Below, in pieces: positions 22,942-32,058 of a DNA stretch of 64,000 nucleotides. The notes beneath the pieces were generated by a model. The model did not search any database. It was not told where the DNA came from and saw nothing but the letters and a program-made list of their open reading frames with translations. The position numbers were made by a program, and so were the translations under genes. Source of the stretch: Marinobacterium sediminicola. GTDB taxonomy: Bacteria > Pseudomonadota > Gammaproteobacteria > Pseudomonadales > Balneatricaceae. The stretch covers positions 3,162,001 to 3,226,000 of the forward strand of contig NZ_CP092123.1 in the NCBI RefSeq assembly GCF_022343685.1, written 5' to 3'. Within the stretch, counting starts at the first letter, position 1; each line of letters opens with the position of its first letter.

Positions 22942-24669
22942 ATGCCACATCGACCGCTATCACTGGAACATTTTCGCCAGCGCCTGGCGCATGCAGACGC
23001 CCTGCCTCAGCTGGTCATACTGGGCATACTGGCCGGTCTCGCGGCCGGCGGGCTCATCAGCCTCTTTCGCTCAGCCGACACCCTGTTGCAGGCCTGGCTA
23101 CTGCCGGGGGGCGCCGAGCGGTTTGAAGAGCTCGATGATATCCATCGCCTGTTGCTGCCTCTGGGGGGCAGTCTGCTGCTGATCCTGTTGTTTGCCGTGG
23201 TTCCTGCTCATGCCCGAGCGGTTGGTATCGTCCACATGCTTGAACGCCTGACCAACTACGAAGGCCGACTCCCCATTTTCAACCTGTTTATTCAGGGACT
23301 GGCTGCACTGATCGCCTTGGCCAGCGGCCATTCAGTCGGCCGTGAAGGACCCGCCGTGCACCTTGGCGCCGGGGCTGGGAGCCTGCTGGGTCAACGACTG
23401 TATCTGCCCAACAACTCCATGCGCGTACTGGTGGGCTGCGGCGCTGCCGCCGGGATCGCTGCCACTTTCAATACCCCGCTGGCAGCCGTCATCTTCTCTA
23501 TGGAGGTGGTGTTGCTGGAGTACACCCTGATCGGTTTCCTGCCGGTCATGGTCGCCGCACTGGTCGGGGATATTGTCTCTCGCGCACTGGTCGGAGAGGC
23601 CCTGGTATTTACTGCCCCCAACCTGTCCATCGAAGAGCTCACCCAGTTACCACTGATTGCGGTGCTGGGACTGGTATGCGGCCTGCTGGCAACCGGATTC
23701 CACCTGCTGCAGATGCAGGTCCTCAAGCTCAAGCACTGGCCATTTCCGGTTCGTTTCCTGCTGGCCGGATTACTGACCGGTATAGTGGCCCTGCAGTGGC
23801 CAGAGGTGATGGGAGGCGGTTATGACACCATCGAGTCCCTGTTCACGGAACCGGAACCCATATTATTTTTGGCCGGCCTGCTGCTGGCCAAATGCCTGCT
23901 GACCCCGATCGTGATCGGCCTCGGTATCCCGGCTGGCCTGATCGGCCCAACCCTGTTCATCGGTGTGGTGGCCGGTGCCCTGCTGGGCGCCATCGGCTCA
24001 TTAATCACGGATACCCCTCATACTGGTCTCTATGCCATGCTGGGCATGGGAGCGATGATGGCTGCCCTGCTGAATGCCCCCCTGGCAGCACTGCTGGCCA
24101 TGCTGGAGCTGACTCAGAACACCAGCATCATACTGCCGGGCATGCTGGCTATTCTGGTGGCCAATCTGACCACCCGATTCGGTTTTGGCCTGCCGTCGAT
24201 CTTTCATGCGTCCCTGCAGCACCAGGGACTGGACCTTCGGCAGGCACCGCTGGCACAAATCCTGTCTCGTGCCGCGGTGGGCAGCCTGATGCAGCGTGAT
24301 TTCAGCCCGACGCCTTCACAGCTCTCACTGTCCGAAGCGCGCCTGTTGCTCGAAGCTGCGCCGCATTGGCTGTTAGTAAACACCGACTCACGACCGGTTC
24401 TGATGCCGCCTGCAGACCTGCGTCAACATCTGGAAGGCTTGCCTGAAGATGCTGACGACAGCACCCCCATTGACCTGCTGAGCCTCCCGGCCCAACGATC
24501 GGATATTGAACCTTTACTCTATCGCGCCACTCTGAAGGAAGCGCTGGATCAGATGCAGCAAAAGCAGCTGAATTACCTGCTGGTTGTCAGCAATCGTGAC
24601 GAACCTCTGGGCCTTATCAGCCGCCAGCAGATCGAAGAGTATTACAACCGGAAACAGACCCTGTCATGA
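22942..24669 (+). CDS. ClC family chloride channel/transporter with C-terminal CBS-like region
   Basis: A 575-residue multi-pass membrane protein of the ClC superfamily. The GREGP motif with the gating glutamate (about residues 133-137) is intact and followed by GCGAAAGIAATFNTPLAA, a typical ClC segment. The first selectivity motif is degenerate (HARAVGIVHML where GSGIP is usual) and the third reads GIPAGLIGP. About ten membrane segments are followed by roughly 140 soluble residues that resemble a weak CBS pair. Ion selectivity and exchange versus channel mode cannot be inferred. The stop overlaps the thiE start (ATGA). Confidence 0.9.
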   Translation: MPHRPLSLEHFRQRLAHADALPQLVILGILAGLAAGGLISLFRSADTLLQAWLLPGGAERFEELDDIHRLLLPLGGSLLLILLFAVVPAHARAVGIVHMLERLTNYEGRLPIFNLFIQGLAALIALASGHSVGREGPAVHLGAGAGSLLGQRLYLPNNSMRVLVGCGAAAGIAATFNTPLAAVIFSMEVVLLEYTLIGFLPVMVAALVGDIVSRALVGEALVFTAPNLSIEELTQLPLIAVLGLVCGLLATGFHLLQMQVLKLKHWPFPVRFLLAGLLTGIVALQWPEVMGGGYDTIESLFTEPEPILFLAGLLLAKCLLTPIVIGLGIPAGLIGPTLFIGVVAGALLGAIGSLITDTPHTGLYAMLGMGAMMAALLNAPLAALLAMLELTQNTSIILPGMLAILVANLTTRFGFGLPSIFHASLQHQGLDLRQAPLAQILSRAAVGSLMQRDFSPTPSQLSLSEARLLLEAAPHWLLVNTDSRPVLMPPADLRQHLEGLPEDADDSTPIDLLSLPAQRSDIEPLLYRATLKEALDQMQQKQLNYLLVVSNRDEPLGLISRQQIEEYYNRKQTLS

Positions 24670-25295
24670 CCCGACTGCACGGCCTTTACGGCCTGACCGA
24701 TGCCAAACTGATGCCCACCGATATTGCCATGCTCGAACAGGTAGAGGCCGCCCTTAAAGGCGGCATGCGCCTGCTCCAGTATCGCGACAAGTCCCATGAC
24801 CATGAACAGCGCCTGCGCCAGGCCCGCGCGCTGCTGGATCTCTGTCGGCAATATGACTGCCCGCTATTGATCAATGATGATGTAGAACTGGCTCAGGCCA
24901 GCGGTGCCGACGGGGTCCATCTGGGACAGCAGGATGGCTGCGTCGCTGCCGCACGGGAATATCTGGGCAAACAGGCTCTTATCGGCCAAACCTGTCACGA
25001 CCGTCTCGAACTGGCACATCACGCCATACGTCAGGGTGCCGATCATGTCGCTTTCGGCGCATTTTTCCCGTCCTTGACCAAACCCGGTGCCACACCCGCC
25101 CCGCTCGGCCTGCTGCAGGAGGCAAGGGCACAGCTGGATGTTCCCGTAGTAGCGATCGGCGGAATCAGCGTGGATAATGCGGCCACGGTCATTGAAGCCG
25201 GTGCCGATCTGGTGGCTGTGGTACATGCACTGTTTGCTGCCGATGACATAGAACGGCAGGCCAACCGCTTCGCCCAACAATTTCAGATTTCGTAA
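24666..25295 (+). CDS. thiE: Thiamine-phosphate synthase
   Basis: A 209-residue TIM-barrel enzyme joining the thiazole and pyrimidine phosphates to give thiamine phosphate. Family motifs in order: LLQYRDK, LLINDDVELA, DGVHLGQ, GAFFPSLTKPGA and VAIGGI. It begins inside the stop of the ClC gene (ATGA overlap) and is followed 32 bp later by hemL, so thiE and hemL form part of one transcript. Confidence 0.95.
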   Translation: MTRLHGLYGLTDAKLMPTDIAMLEQVEAALKGGMRLLQYRDKSHDHEQRLRQARALLDLCRQYDCPLLINDDVELAQASGADGVHLGQQDGCVAAAREYLGKQALIGQTCHDRLELAHHAIRQGADHVAFGAFFPSLTKPGATPAPLGLLQEARAQLDVPVVAIGGISVDNAATVIEAGADLVAVVHALFAADDIERQANRFAQQFQIS

Positions 25296-25327
25296 CCAAC
25301 CATTTTCAAGATTAAAGGAAGTGTCCC

Positions 25328-26614
25328 ATGTCACGTTCAGAATCTCTGTTCCAGGCCGCTCAGGCCCACATCCCGGGCGGCGTCAATTCGCCGGTACGCG
25401 CGTTCAAGGGCGTGGGCGGCACACCGATTTTCTTCAAGCGTGGTGAAGGCCCCTTCCTGTTCGATGAGGACGATCAGCGTTACATCGACTACGTAGGCTC
25501 CTGGGGCCCCATGTTGCTGGGCCATGCATACCCGCCCGTGATCAATGCCGTACGCGAAGCACTGGACAACGGTCTGGGCTTCGGGGCTCCGACCGCTATC
25601 GAGACCGAAATGGCTGACCTGGTGTGCGAACTGGTACCGTCGATGGAACTGGTACGCATGGTCAGCTCAGGCACCGAAGCCACCATGAGCGCTATCCGAC
25701 TGGCCCGCGGTTTCACCGGTCGTGACAAGATTGTCAAGTTCGAGGGCTGTTACCACGGCCACTCCGACTCCCTGCTGGTGAAAGCCGGTTCCGGCGCACT
25801 GACACTGGGTGAACCCAACTCTCCGGGCGTGCCTGCCGCACTGGCCGAGCACACCATTACCCTGACCTATAACGATATCGACAACGTGCGCCAGGCATTT
25901 GCCGAAATCGGTGATCAGATCGCCTGCATCATCGTCGAGCCCGTGGCCGGCAACATGAACTGCATCCTGCCGAAGGAAGGCTTTCTTGAAGGCCTGCGCG
26001 ACGTCTGCGATCAGTACGGCAGCGTGCTGATCTTCGATGAAGTCATGACCGGTTTCCGCGTTGCGCTGGGCGGTGCCCAGGAGTACTTCAATATCAAGCC
26101 GGACCTGACCACACTGGGCAAGGTCATTGGCGGCGGCCTGCCAGTGGGCGCCTTCGGTGGCAAGCGCGAGATCATGGAGCACATCGCTCCTCTGGGACCC
26201 GTTTATCAGGCAGGCACACTGTCCGGCAACCCGCTGGCCATGGCTGCCGGCCTGGCAATGCTGACCGCATTGAAGGCGGAAGGTATTCATGAAGCGCTGA
26301 GCGCCAAGGCCGAGTACCTGACCCAGGGCCTGGAAGCCATGGCCGCCAGACATGGCATCCCGTTTACCACCAGTTGTGTCGGCGGCATGTTCGGTCTCTT
26401 CTTTACCGAGCAGGAGACGGTCAGCAGCTTTGCCGAAGCCACTGCCTGCAATACCGAACGGTTTGGCAAGTTTTTCCACGGCATGCTGGAAGAAGGCATC
26501 TACCTGGCACCCTCTGCCTTCGAGGCCGGCTTCGTCTCCAACGCCCATACCGAAGCAGAGCTGGATGCTACCCTGGCAGCTGCCGACCGTGTTTTTGCCA
26601 AGCTGGCGGGCTGA
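25328..26614 (+). CDS. hemL: Glutamate-1-semialdehyde 2,1-aminomutase
   Basis: A 428-residue PLP enzyme that makes 5-aminolevulinate in the C5 heme pathway. The pyridoxal lysine is Lys265 in [16 protein letters not shown], and the N-terminal [12 protein letters not shown] signature is typical. AAAGGAAG precedes the ATG. A membrane protein gene follows 7 bp downstream. Confidence 0.98.
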   Translation: MSRSESLFQAAQAHIPGGVNSPVRAFKGVGGTPIFFKRGEGPFLFDEDDQRYIDYVGSWGPMLLGHAYPPVINAVREALDNGLGFGAPTAIETEMADLVCELVPSMELVRMVSSGTEATMSAIRLARGFTGRDKIVKFEGCYHGHSDSLLVKAGSGALTLGEPNSPGVPAALAEHTITLTYNDIDNVRQAFAEIGDQIACIIVEPVAGNMNCILPKEGFLEGLRDVCDQYGSVLIFDEVMTGFRVALGGAQEYFNIKPDLTTLGKVIGGGLPVGAFGGKREIMEHIAPLGPVYQAGTLSGNPLAMAAGLAMLTALKAEGIHEALSAKAEYLTQGLEAMAARHGIPFTTSCVGGMFGLFFTEQETVSSFAEATACNTERFGKFFHGMLEEGIYLAPSAFEAGFVSNAHTEAELDATLAAADRVFAKLAG

Positions 26615-26620
26615 TCACCG

Positions 26621-27223
26621 ATGCTCGGTAACAGCCTGTTATTGATCGTGGCACTGGCCAGCGCTGTGCTGCTGTTCCGGCGCAGTGAAACCTTGGCCCA
26701 GGCGCCTCAGTCGCAGCTGCAAGTCAGCAGTTTGAGTCTGCTCTTTGTTGCGATGTCAGCAATGGGGCAGCTCCTGCTGACACCGGACTCGCAGGATGTC
26801 GCCACGCTGCAGCGCTTGCTGGATAATCTGGCGGTATATGCCGGCCTGCCACTGCTGGCAACGGCCACACTGGCTTTGGCCATGAACTGGTACTGGTCGA
26901 AGGCCGGCTGGGGACGCTGGCTGCTGGCGCTCTTTGCGCTGTTCGAGCTATGCCGCCGTATGGGGCTTGGAGAGGACTACACGCTCTGGCTCAGCCTGGC
27001 GCTGGCCGCTGCCCTGTTGGTATCGGCCTGGCGCCTGCAGCCGATACTTTCACGACTGGCCTGCGCAGTCGCGGCGCCGTTGTTGTTGATCAGTCTCAGC
27101 GCCTCGACACTGATGGTTGCTGAGCTGCCAGCAGTCGCGCGCCAGCTGGCTCAGGCGTCGGGACTACTGCTGCTCAGCTGGGCACTGCTGCAACAGACCT
27201 CCAGGCAAACAGCGGCTCAGTAG
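26621..27223 (+). CDS. Small integral membrane protein of unknown function
   Basis: A 200-residue, strongly hydrophobic protein with about six predicted membrane segments and Trp-rich loops (MNWYWSKAGWGRW near 90). I do not recognise a family. It starts 7 bp after hemL and is probably co-transcribed. Its 3' end overlaps the convergent lipoprotein gene by 7 bp. Codon use looks like that of its neighbours. Confidence 0.75.
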   Translation: MLGNSLLLIVALASAVLLFRRSETLAQAPQSQLQVSSLSLLFVAMSAMGQLLLTPDSQDVATLQRLLDNLAVYAGLPLLATATLALAMNWYWSKAGWGRWLLALFALFELCRRMGLGEDYTLWLSLALAAALLVSAWRLQPILSRLACAVAAPLLLISLSASTLMVAELPAVARQLAQASGLLLLSWALLQQTSRQTAAQ

Positions 27224-27801
27224 GCCGCTGCCTTCTGGCGGGCCTCAGCAGCGCCCGCCGCATTACCCGCTTCCTGGCGAATATCCGCAATCAGACTCCA
27301 CAGCCGACGCAAGGGATTCTTCTGACCCGCAGCGACACTCACACCCTTAAGCGCTACCTGCTCGGCTTGAAGAAACTGCCCCTGACGGCGCTGTACATCA
27401 GCCAGCTGGATATACACTTCAGGATCTCGAGGCGCAATACGCAGCGCTCGTTCCAGACGGTTTTGGGCGGTACGCAGGTTGCCGCTGCTGCTGTCCTGGC
27501 GGGCGGTTTCAAGCAGCGCAATCACGGCGGGGCTCTGGGGCTGACTCACAACCTGCTCGACCGGTGCCTGGATCTGGACCGGCTTGTCCTCTTCCTCGCG
27601 CTGCGCCCGAATCACGGGCGCCCCACCAATAGGGGTGACTTTTACGCCCGGCACAGGGTCAACCGGTACAACGGTCCCCGGCTCAGAGGACTGAGGTGTA
27701 CGGCTACGATCCTCTACAGGTGCCTTGTAGACATAAGGGTTGGGACCTGCACAGCCAGTGACCACCAGCGCAAGCCCCACCATCAGATAAACCTTTTTCA
27801 T
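27217..27801 (-). CDS. TPR-containing lipoprotein
   Basis: A 194-residue secreted lipoprotein with a signal peptide and lipobox (VVTGC, Cys17), then a low-complexity linker, then a tetratricopeptide-like segment (about 115-190: NRLERALRIAPRDPEVYIQLADVQRRQG). It lies 16 bp after mrcB on the same strand, so it may support penicillin-binding protein 1b in the envelope, by analogy with lipoprotein activators such as LpoB; that link is inference from position only. Confidence 0.8.
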   Translation of the reverse strand: MKKVYLMVGLALVVTGCAGPNPYVYKAPVEDRSRTPQSSEPGTVVPVDPVPGVKVTPIGGAPVIRAQREEEDKPVQIQAPVEQVVSQPQSPAVIALLETARQDSSSGNLRTAQNRLERALRIAPRDPEVYIQLADVQRRQGQFLQAEQVALKGVSVAAGQKNPLRRLWSLIADIRQEAGNAAGAAEARQKAAAY

Positions 27802-27817
27802 GGCGTCCTTCTAGAAT

Positions 27818-30151
27818 TCAGTTAAACCAGTTGCGGAACCAGTCCAGTGAGCGTCTGACCGGATTGTCCAGACCGCAGTCGACCTTTTCTTCAGGCGCAG
27901 TACCCATCAGGAACGGCAGCAGGCGTGAACCTTCGCAGCGCTCATCCGAGCGCAGGCCGGTCGTTTCATCGATCCAGACATATTCGACGCCAGCCGGCCG
28001 TGTCGCGATGAAAGGCTCAGGTTCTTCGCGACGCATGAACTCGGTCCACACCCGCAATGCACCACCAGAGCCGGTAAACGGCAGCTGCGAGTTATCGTCC
28101 CGCCCCAGCCAGACAACCGCCAGCCGATCACCGGTGAAACCGGCAAACCAGCTGTCTCGCTGATCATTTGACGTACCGGTCTTGCCTGCCAGGTTGAGAT
28201 TCTGCGGCAATACCGAATAGGCACTGCGCGCCGTACCCTCTCGCCCTGCTTCCTGCAGCGCATACTGTAACAGATGCACCACTTCAGGTTTGACCTGTTG
28301 TTTCAGGGTAAACGGATAACGTGACAGCTCTTCACCTTCGGCATCAGTCACCCGGCGGATGACCCTCAGCGGCATGCGGAAGCCATTGGCTGCGATTGTC
28401 TGATAGATACTGGCCAGTTCCAGCGGCGAAAGCGATTGCGCCCCCAGGAGCAGGGATGGATAGGCCTTGAGCTCACGTTCCGCCCCCAGACGCTCGAGCA
28501 TGTCGATCACTCGCTCCAGCCCTACCTCCATCCCCAATCTGGCCGTGGACTGATTGTAGGACAACGCCAGTGAACGGTGCAGAGGCACCAGCCCATGGCT
28601 GCGATGATCAAAGTTCTGTGGTTGCCAAAGCGACCCATCCGGCAGCTTGACGCTGAACGGTTCATCTTCCAGCAGAGTATTGAGCGTATATCCCTTCTCG
28701 AGAGCGGCCAGATAGACCGCCGGTTTGACCAGCGAGCCGATGGGACGCAACGCATCCAGTGCACGGTTGAAGCCCTGATAGCGGGTCTCCCGACCACCAA
28801 TCAACGCCAGCACTTCACCGGTCTGTGGATCGGTCACCACCATACTGGCTTCAAGTCCCTGTGCCTTCTGCCCGTAACGCTTCTCCAGTCCCTGAATACT
28901 GGTCTCGAGTGCAGCTTCTGCGCGGGTCTGCACCAATGGATCCAGCGCAGTGAATACACGCAGCCCTTCCGTACTCAGATCCTCATCCCGGTACTCTTCC
29001 CGCAACTTGCGCTTGACCAGATCCAGATAGGCCGGAAAGGCTCCCTTGTGCAGACTGCGCTGCTTGACCACCCCTAAAGTACGCTGGCGTGCATCATCAT
29101 ACTCTGCCTGGCTGATCTGTCCCTGATCACGCAGCATCTTCAACACCAGATTACGCCGTTCCAGTGCTCGCTCAGGGTGACGGCGCGGATCATACCAGGA
29201 CGGCCCTTTGACCATCCCGGCCAGCAGCGCCACCTGATCCAGCTCCAGTTCCTGCACCGGACGAGCAAAATAATACTGACTGGCCAACCCAAAGCCGTGA
29301 ATTGCACGATTTCCTGACTGTCCGAGGTAGACTTCGTTGAGGTAGGCCTCAAGGATTTCGTCCTTGTCGTAGTGCAGCTCCAGCAGCATCGCCATCGGCA
29401 ACTCAAGCAGTTTACGACTGAGCGTCCGGTCGGATGTCAGATAGAAGTTCTTGATCAGCTGCTGGGTCAGCGTACTGCCCCCCTGCACGAAGCGACCGGC
29501 ACGCATGTTGACCCACATGGCACGCGCAATACCCTTGAAAGACACCCCCCAATGCTCATAGAAACGGCGATCTTCCACCGCCACCAACGCCTGAGCCAAA
29601 TGGGGCGGCGCTTCCTCGAGCTTGATCAGGTCACGGTCCTCATTGGACTTGGGATAGATGCCACCAATCAGCATCGGTTCAAGTCGCACCAGCGGCAATC
29701 GGCGCCCCTCGGCATCGCGGATATCGCTCAACGTGCTGCCTGAAAAAGTCAGCAACATGTTACGCGCCGGTTCCTCACCATCGGGAAAATTAAACCCGCG
29801 GGTATGGATACGGGCACGACTGCTGGCCCACTCCACGGCACCGGGTTGGTCAGCACTGCGCACGAATCGGTAGTTCAGCCCCTTCAGTTCCTGCCTGAGT
29901 TCATCCCGACTCAGGTTTTGTCCGGGGTAGAGCTCCAGCGGCCTGGCATAAACCTTGGCCGGCACAGCCCAGCGCTTGCCCTCGAACTTGCTGCGTACCT
30001 GAGCATCAAGATAGATCAGACCAACGGCCAGGATCACTGTCAGCACCAGCCCCAGCTTAAACAGCCAGCGGAGCATTCGAGCCATCAGGGAAGGTTGTTT
30101 GGATCGGCGCGTCCGGCGCCCTTTAGCGGGGGGAGTTCTCTTTTTACTCAT
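27818..30151 (-). CDS. mrcB: Penicillin-binding protein 1b (bifunctional transglycosylase/transpeptidase)
   Basis: A 777-residue class A PBP. A basic cytoplasmic tail and one membrane segment (about 28-48) lead to a UB2H-like region, a GT51 glycosyltransferase domain (EDRRFYEHWG near 191-200; GGSTLTQQLIKN) and a transpeptidase domain with SLVK (Ser about 473), SYNQS and KTGTS (about 657). The UB2H region (LNYRFV...PGAVEW) distinguishes 1b from 1a. It polymerises and cross-links peptidoglycan. It shares a transcript with the downstream TPR lipoprotein and diverges from the kinase gene. Confidence 0.95.
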   Translation of the reverse strand: MSKKRTPPAKGRRTRRSKQPSLMARMLRWLFKLGLVLTVILAVGLIYLDAQVRSKFEGKRWAVPAKVYARPLELYPGQNLSRDELRQELKGLNYRFVRSADQPGAVEWASSRARIHTRGFNFPDGEEPARNMLLTFSGSTLSDIRDAEGRRLPLVRLEPMLIGGIYPKSNEDRDLIKLEEAPPHLAQALVAVEDRRFYEHWGVSFKGIARAMWVNMRAGRFVQGGSTLTQQLIKNFYLTSDRTLSRKLLELPMAMLLELHYDKDEILEAYLNEVYLGQSGNRAIHGFGLASQYYFARPVQELELDQVALLAGMVKGPSWYDPRRHPERALERRNLVLKMLRDQGQISQAEYDDARQRTLGVVKQRSLHKGAFPAYLDLVKRKLREEYRDEDLSTEGLRVFTALDPLVQTRAEAALETSIQGLEKRYGQKAQGLEASMVVTDPQTGEVLALIGGRETRYQGFNRALDALRPIGSLVKPAVYLAALEKGYTLNTLLEDEPFSVKLPDGSLWQPQNFDHRSHGLVPLHRSLALSYNQSTARLGMEVGLERVIDMLERLGAERELKAYPSLLLGAQSLSPLELASIYQTIAANGFRMPLRVIRRVTDAEGEELSRYPFTLKQQVKPEVVHLLQYALQEAGREGTARSAYSVLPQNLNLAGKTGTSNDQRDSWFAGFTGDRLAVVWLGRDDNSQLPFTGSGGALRVWTEFMRREEPEPFIATRPAGVEYVWIDETTGLRSDERCEGSRLLPFLMGTAPEEKVDCGLDNPVRRSLDWFRNWFN

Positions 30152-30197
30152 CGGGTCAGTATAATCTCATGCCATCGCTGACAACAGCTGGAGCCTC

Positions 30198-31727
30198 ATG
30201 TTACCCAAACTGATCGAATCATTGCGCGACCCAGCCTGCTATCCACATGCAGTTGCACAGGTCGAGGTGATCGAAACCCATATATCCTGGTTGCTGCTCA
30301 CCGGGGAGTACGCCTACAAGATCAAAAAGCCGGTCAACTTCGGCTTTCTGGACTTTACGACGCTGGAACAGCGCCGTCACTGCTGTGAGGAAGAAGTGCG
30401 CCTGAATCAGCGACTGGCACCGGACATTTATATCGGCCTGGTTCCGATCGGCGGCAGCAGCGAAACCCCCGAGCTGGAAGCAGACGAGGGCATCATCGAG
30501 TATGCGGTCAAAATGTACCAGTTCGATCCTGAACTGCGCCTTGACCGCCTGCTGCAGCGCCACCTGTTCGAAACCCACTGGATTGATCTGCTGGCCGAGC
30601 AGATTGCTGCTTTTCACCAGCGCATTCCCATCGTCGCCCAAGACAGCCCCTGGGGTGAACCCGACACCCTCTGGGAAGTCGTTGCCGACAACTACCGTTT
30701 CATCCCGCCAGATCACCTGGAAACAGATGACTGGGCGTTGCTGCAGCAGCTGTCCACACGCACGGCAGAAAACTTCCGGGCACTGGAAGGGCTCATGCGC
30801 CAGCGCAAGCGCGAGGGGCATGTCCGTGAGTGTCACGGCGACCTGCACCTGGCCAATATCAACCTGTTCCACGACGAACTGCGGCTCTTTGACTGCATCG
30901 AATTCAACCTGGAGTTCCGCTGGATCGATACCATCTCCGATCTGGCGTTCCTGCTGATGGACCTGGAAGCCAATCAGCAGTTCCGCTGGGCCAACCGCTG
31001 CCTTAACCTGTATCTGGAGCTGACCGGCGACTATTCTGCCCTGCCGTTACTGAACTTTTACAAGGCCTATCGCTCCATGGTCCGGGCCAAAGTCGCAATG
31101 CTGGGCACCCAGCCTGATGTGCCCACCTGTCGTCACTATCTGAAACTGACGGAACACTACTGCCGTGAGCGCTCTCCTGCCGTATTCCTGATGCACGGCG
31201 TCAGCGGCAGCGGCAAGAGTTACCTCAGCGAACGTCTTGCAGAAGCCGTTGGTGTCATCCGTATCCGCTCCGACGTGGAGCGCAAGCGGCTGTACCGCGA
31301 GCTCAGTCTGCAGGGAATGTCGCTGGAAATGTATGGCGCTGAGATGAACAGCCGTACCTTCCAGCACCTGCTGGAAACCACCACGCTGATGCTCAAGGCT
31401 GGCTACTCGGTCGTCGTTGACGCAACGTTCATCCACCAGCGCACCCGTAATGCCTATGTCGAGCTGGCCAACACGCTTGACCTGCCCGTGAGGATTATCA
31501 GCTGCCACTGTGAACAGAACCTGATTGAGGCCCGGCTCAAGCGGCGCCAGGAAGAGGGACGAGACCCCTCCGATGCGGATGTTGAGGTCATGCGCGAACA
31601 GTTAAGCGTCATGCAACCTCTGAGCAGTGAAGAACAGCTGATCACGCTGCCAGTGGATACCCGCGATGACGAAGCGATCGAGCAGCTGATGGCACAACTG
31701 CGCGCTCAACGCCTGATTGGGGACTGA
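30198..31727 (+). CDS. Two-domain phosphotransferase/P-loop kinase-like protein
   Basis: A 509-residue protein joining an aminoglycoside-phosphotransferase-like domain (about 20-310, with VRECHGDLHLANINLF as the catalytic loop and FDCIEFN as the metal-binding segment) to a P-loop nucleotide kinase domain (HGVSGSGKS, about 333-341). This architecture is the COG2187-plus-COG0645 type found in many proteobacteria; its substrate is not known to me. The stop overlaps the region just before the Rieske gene start, suggesting coupling. Confidence 0.85.
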   Translation: MLPKLIESLRDPACYPHAVAQVEVIETHISWLLLTGEYAYKIKKPVNFGFLDFTTLEQRRHCCEEEVRLNQRLAPDIYIGLVPIGGSSETPELEADEGIIEYAVKMYQFDPELRLDRLLQRHLFETHWIDLLAEQIAAFHQRIPIVAQDSPWGEPDTLWEVVADNYRFIPPDHLETDDWALLQQLSTRTAENFRALEGLMRQRKREGHVRECHGDLHLANINLFHDELRLFDCIEFNLEFRWIDTISDLAFLLMDLEANQQFRWANRCLNLYLELTGDYSALPLLNFYKAYRSMVRAKVAMLGTQPDVPTCRHYLKLTEHYCRERSPAVFLMHGVSGSGKSYLSERLAEAVGVIRIRSDVERKRLYRELSLQGMSLEMYGAEMNSRTFQHLLETTTLMLKAGYSVVVDATFIHQRTRNAYVELANTLDLPVRIISCHCEQNLIEARLKRRQEEGRDPSDADVEVMREQLSVMQPLSSEEQLITLPVDTRDDEAIEQLMAQLRAQRLIGD

Positions 31728-31728
31728 T

Positions 31729-32058
31729 ATGAACGAGATCCATCTATGCCAAATCGATGAACTCGACCCGGTGGAAGGCCGCGGTTTTGAGCTCGATGAC
31801 GGCACAGCCCTGCTCCTGCTGCGTCGCGGGGAGCGGGTGCTGGCCTGGAAAAACAGCTGCCCGCACCGGGGTATACGCCTGGAATGGCAGCCGAATCAGT
31901 TCCTCGACTACGAAAAGCAGTTTATCCAGTGCGCCACTCACGGCGCCCTGTTCGGCATCGAAGATGGTGTCTGTGTGGCCGGCCCCTGCCCGGGCGAGCA
32001 GCTGGATGCACTGTCCTGCACGGTCAGGGACGGCCAGGTCTACCTCAGCCGCGACTGA
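31729..32058 (+). CDS. Rieske [2Fe-2S] ferredoxin-like protein
   Basis: A 109-residue soluble protein with a complete Rieske cluster-binding pair: CPHRG near the middle and CATHGALF further on. No signal or membrane segment, so it is a cytosolic electron carrier or a lone ferredoxin component. An upstream in-frame TTG (31717) exists, but ATG 31729 one base after the kinase stop is the better start. The 3' end overlaps the convergent aminotransferase gene by 14 bp. Confidence 0.88.
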   Translation: MNEIHLCQIDELDPVEGRGFELDDGTALLLLRRGERVLAWKNSCPHRGIRLEWQPNQFLDYEKQFIQCATHGALFGIEDGVCVAGPCPGEQLDALSCTVRDGQVYLSRD

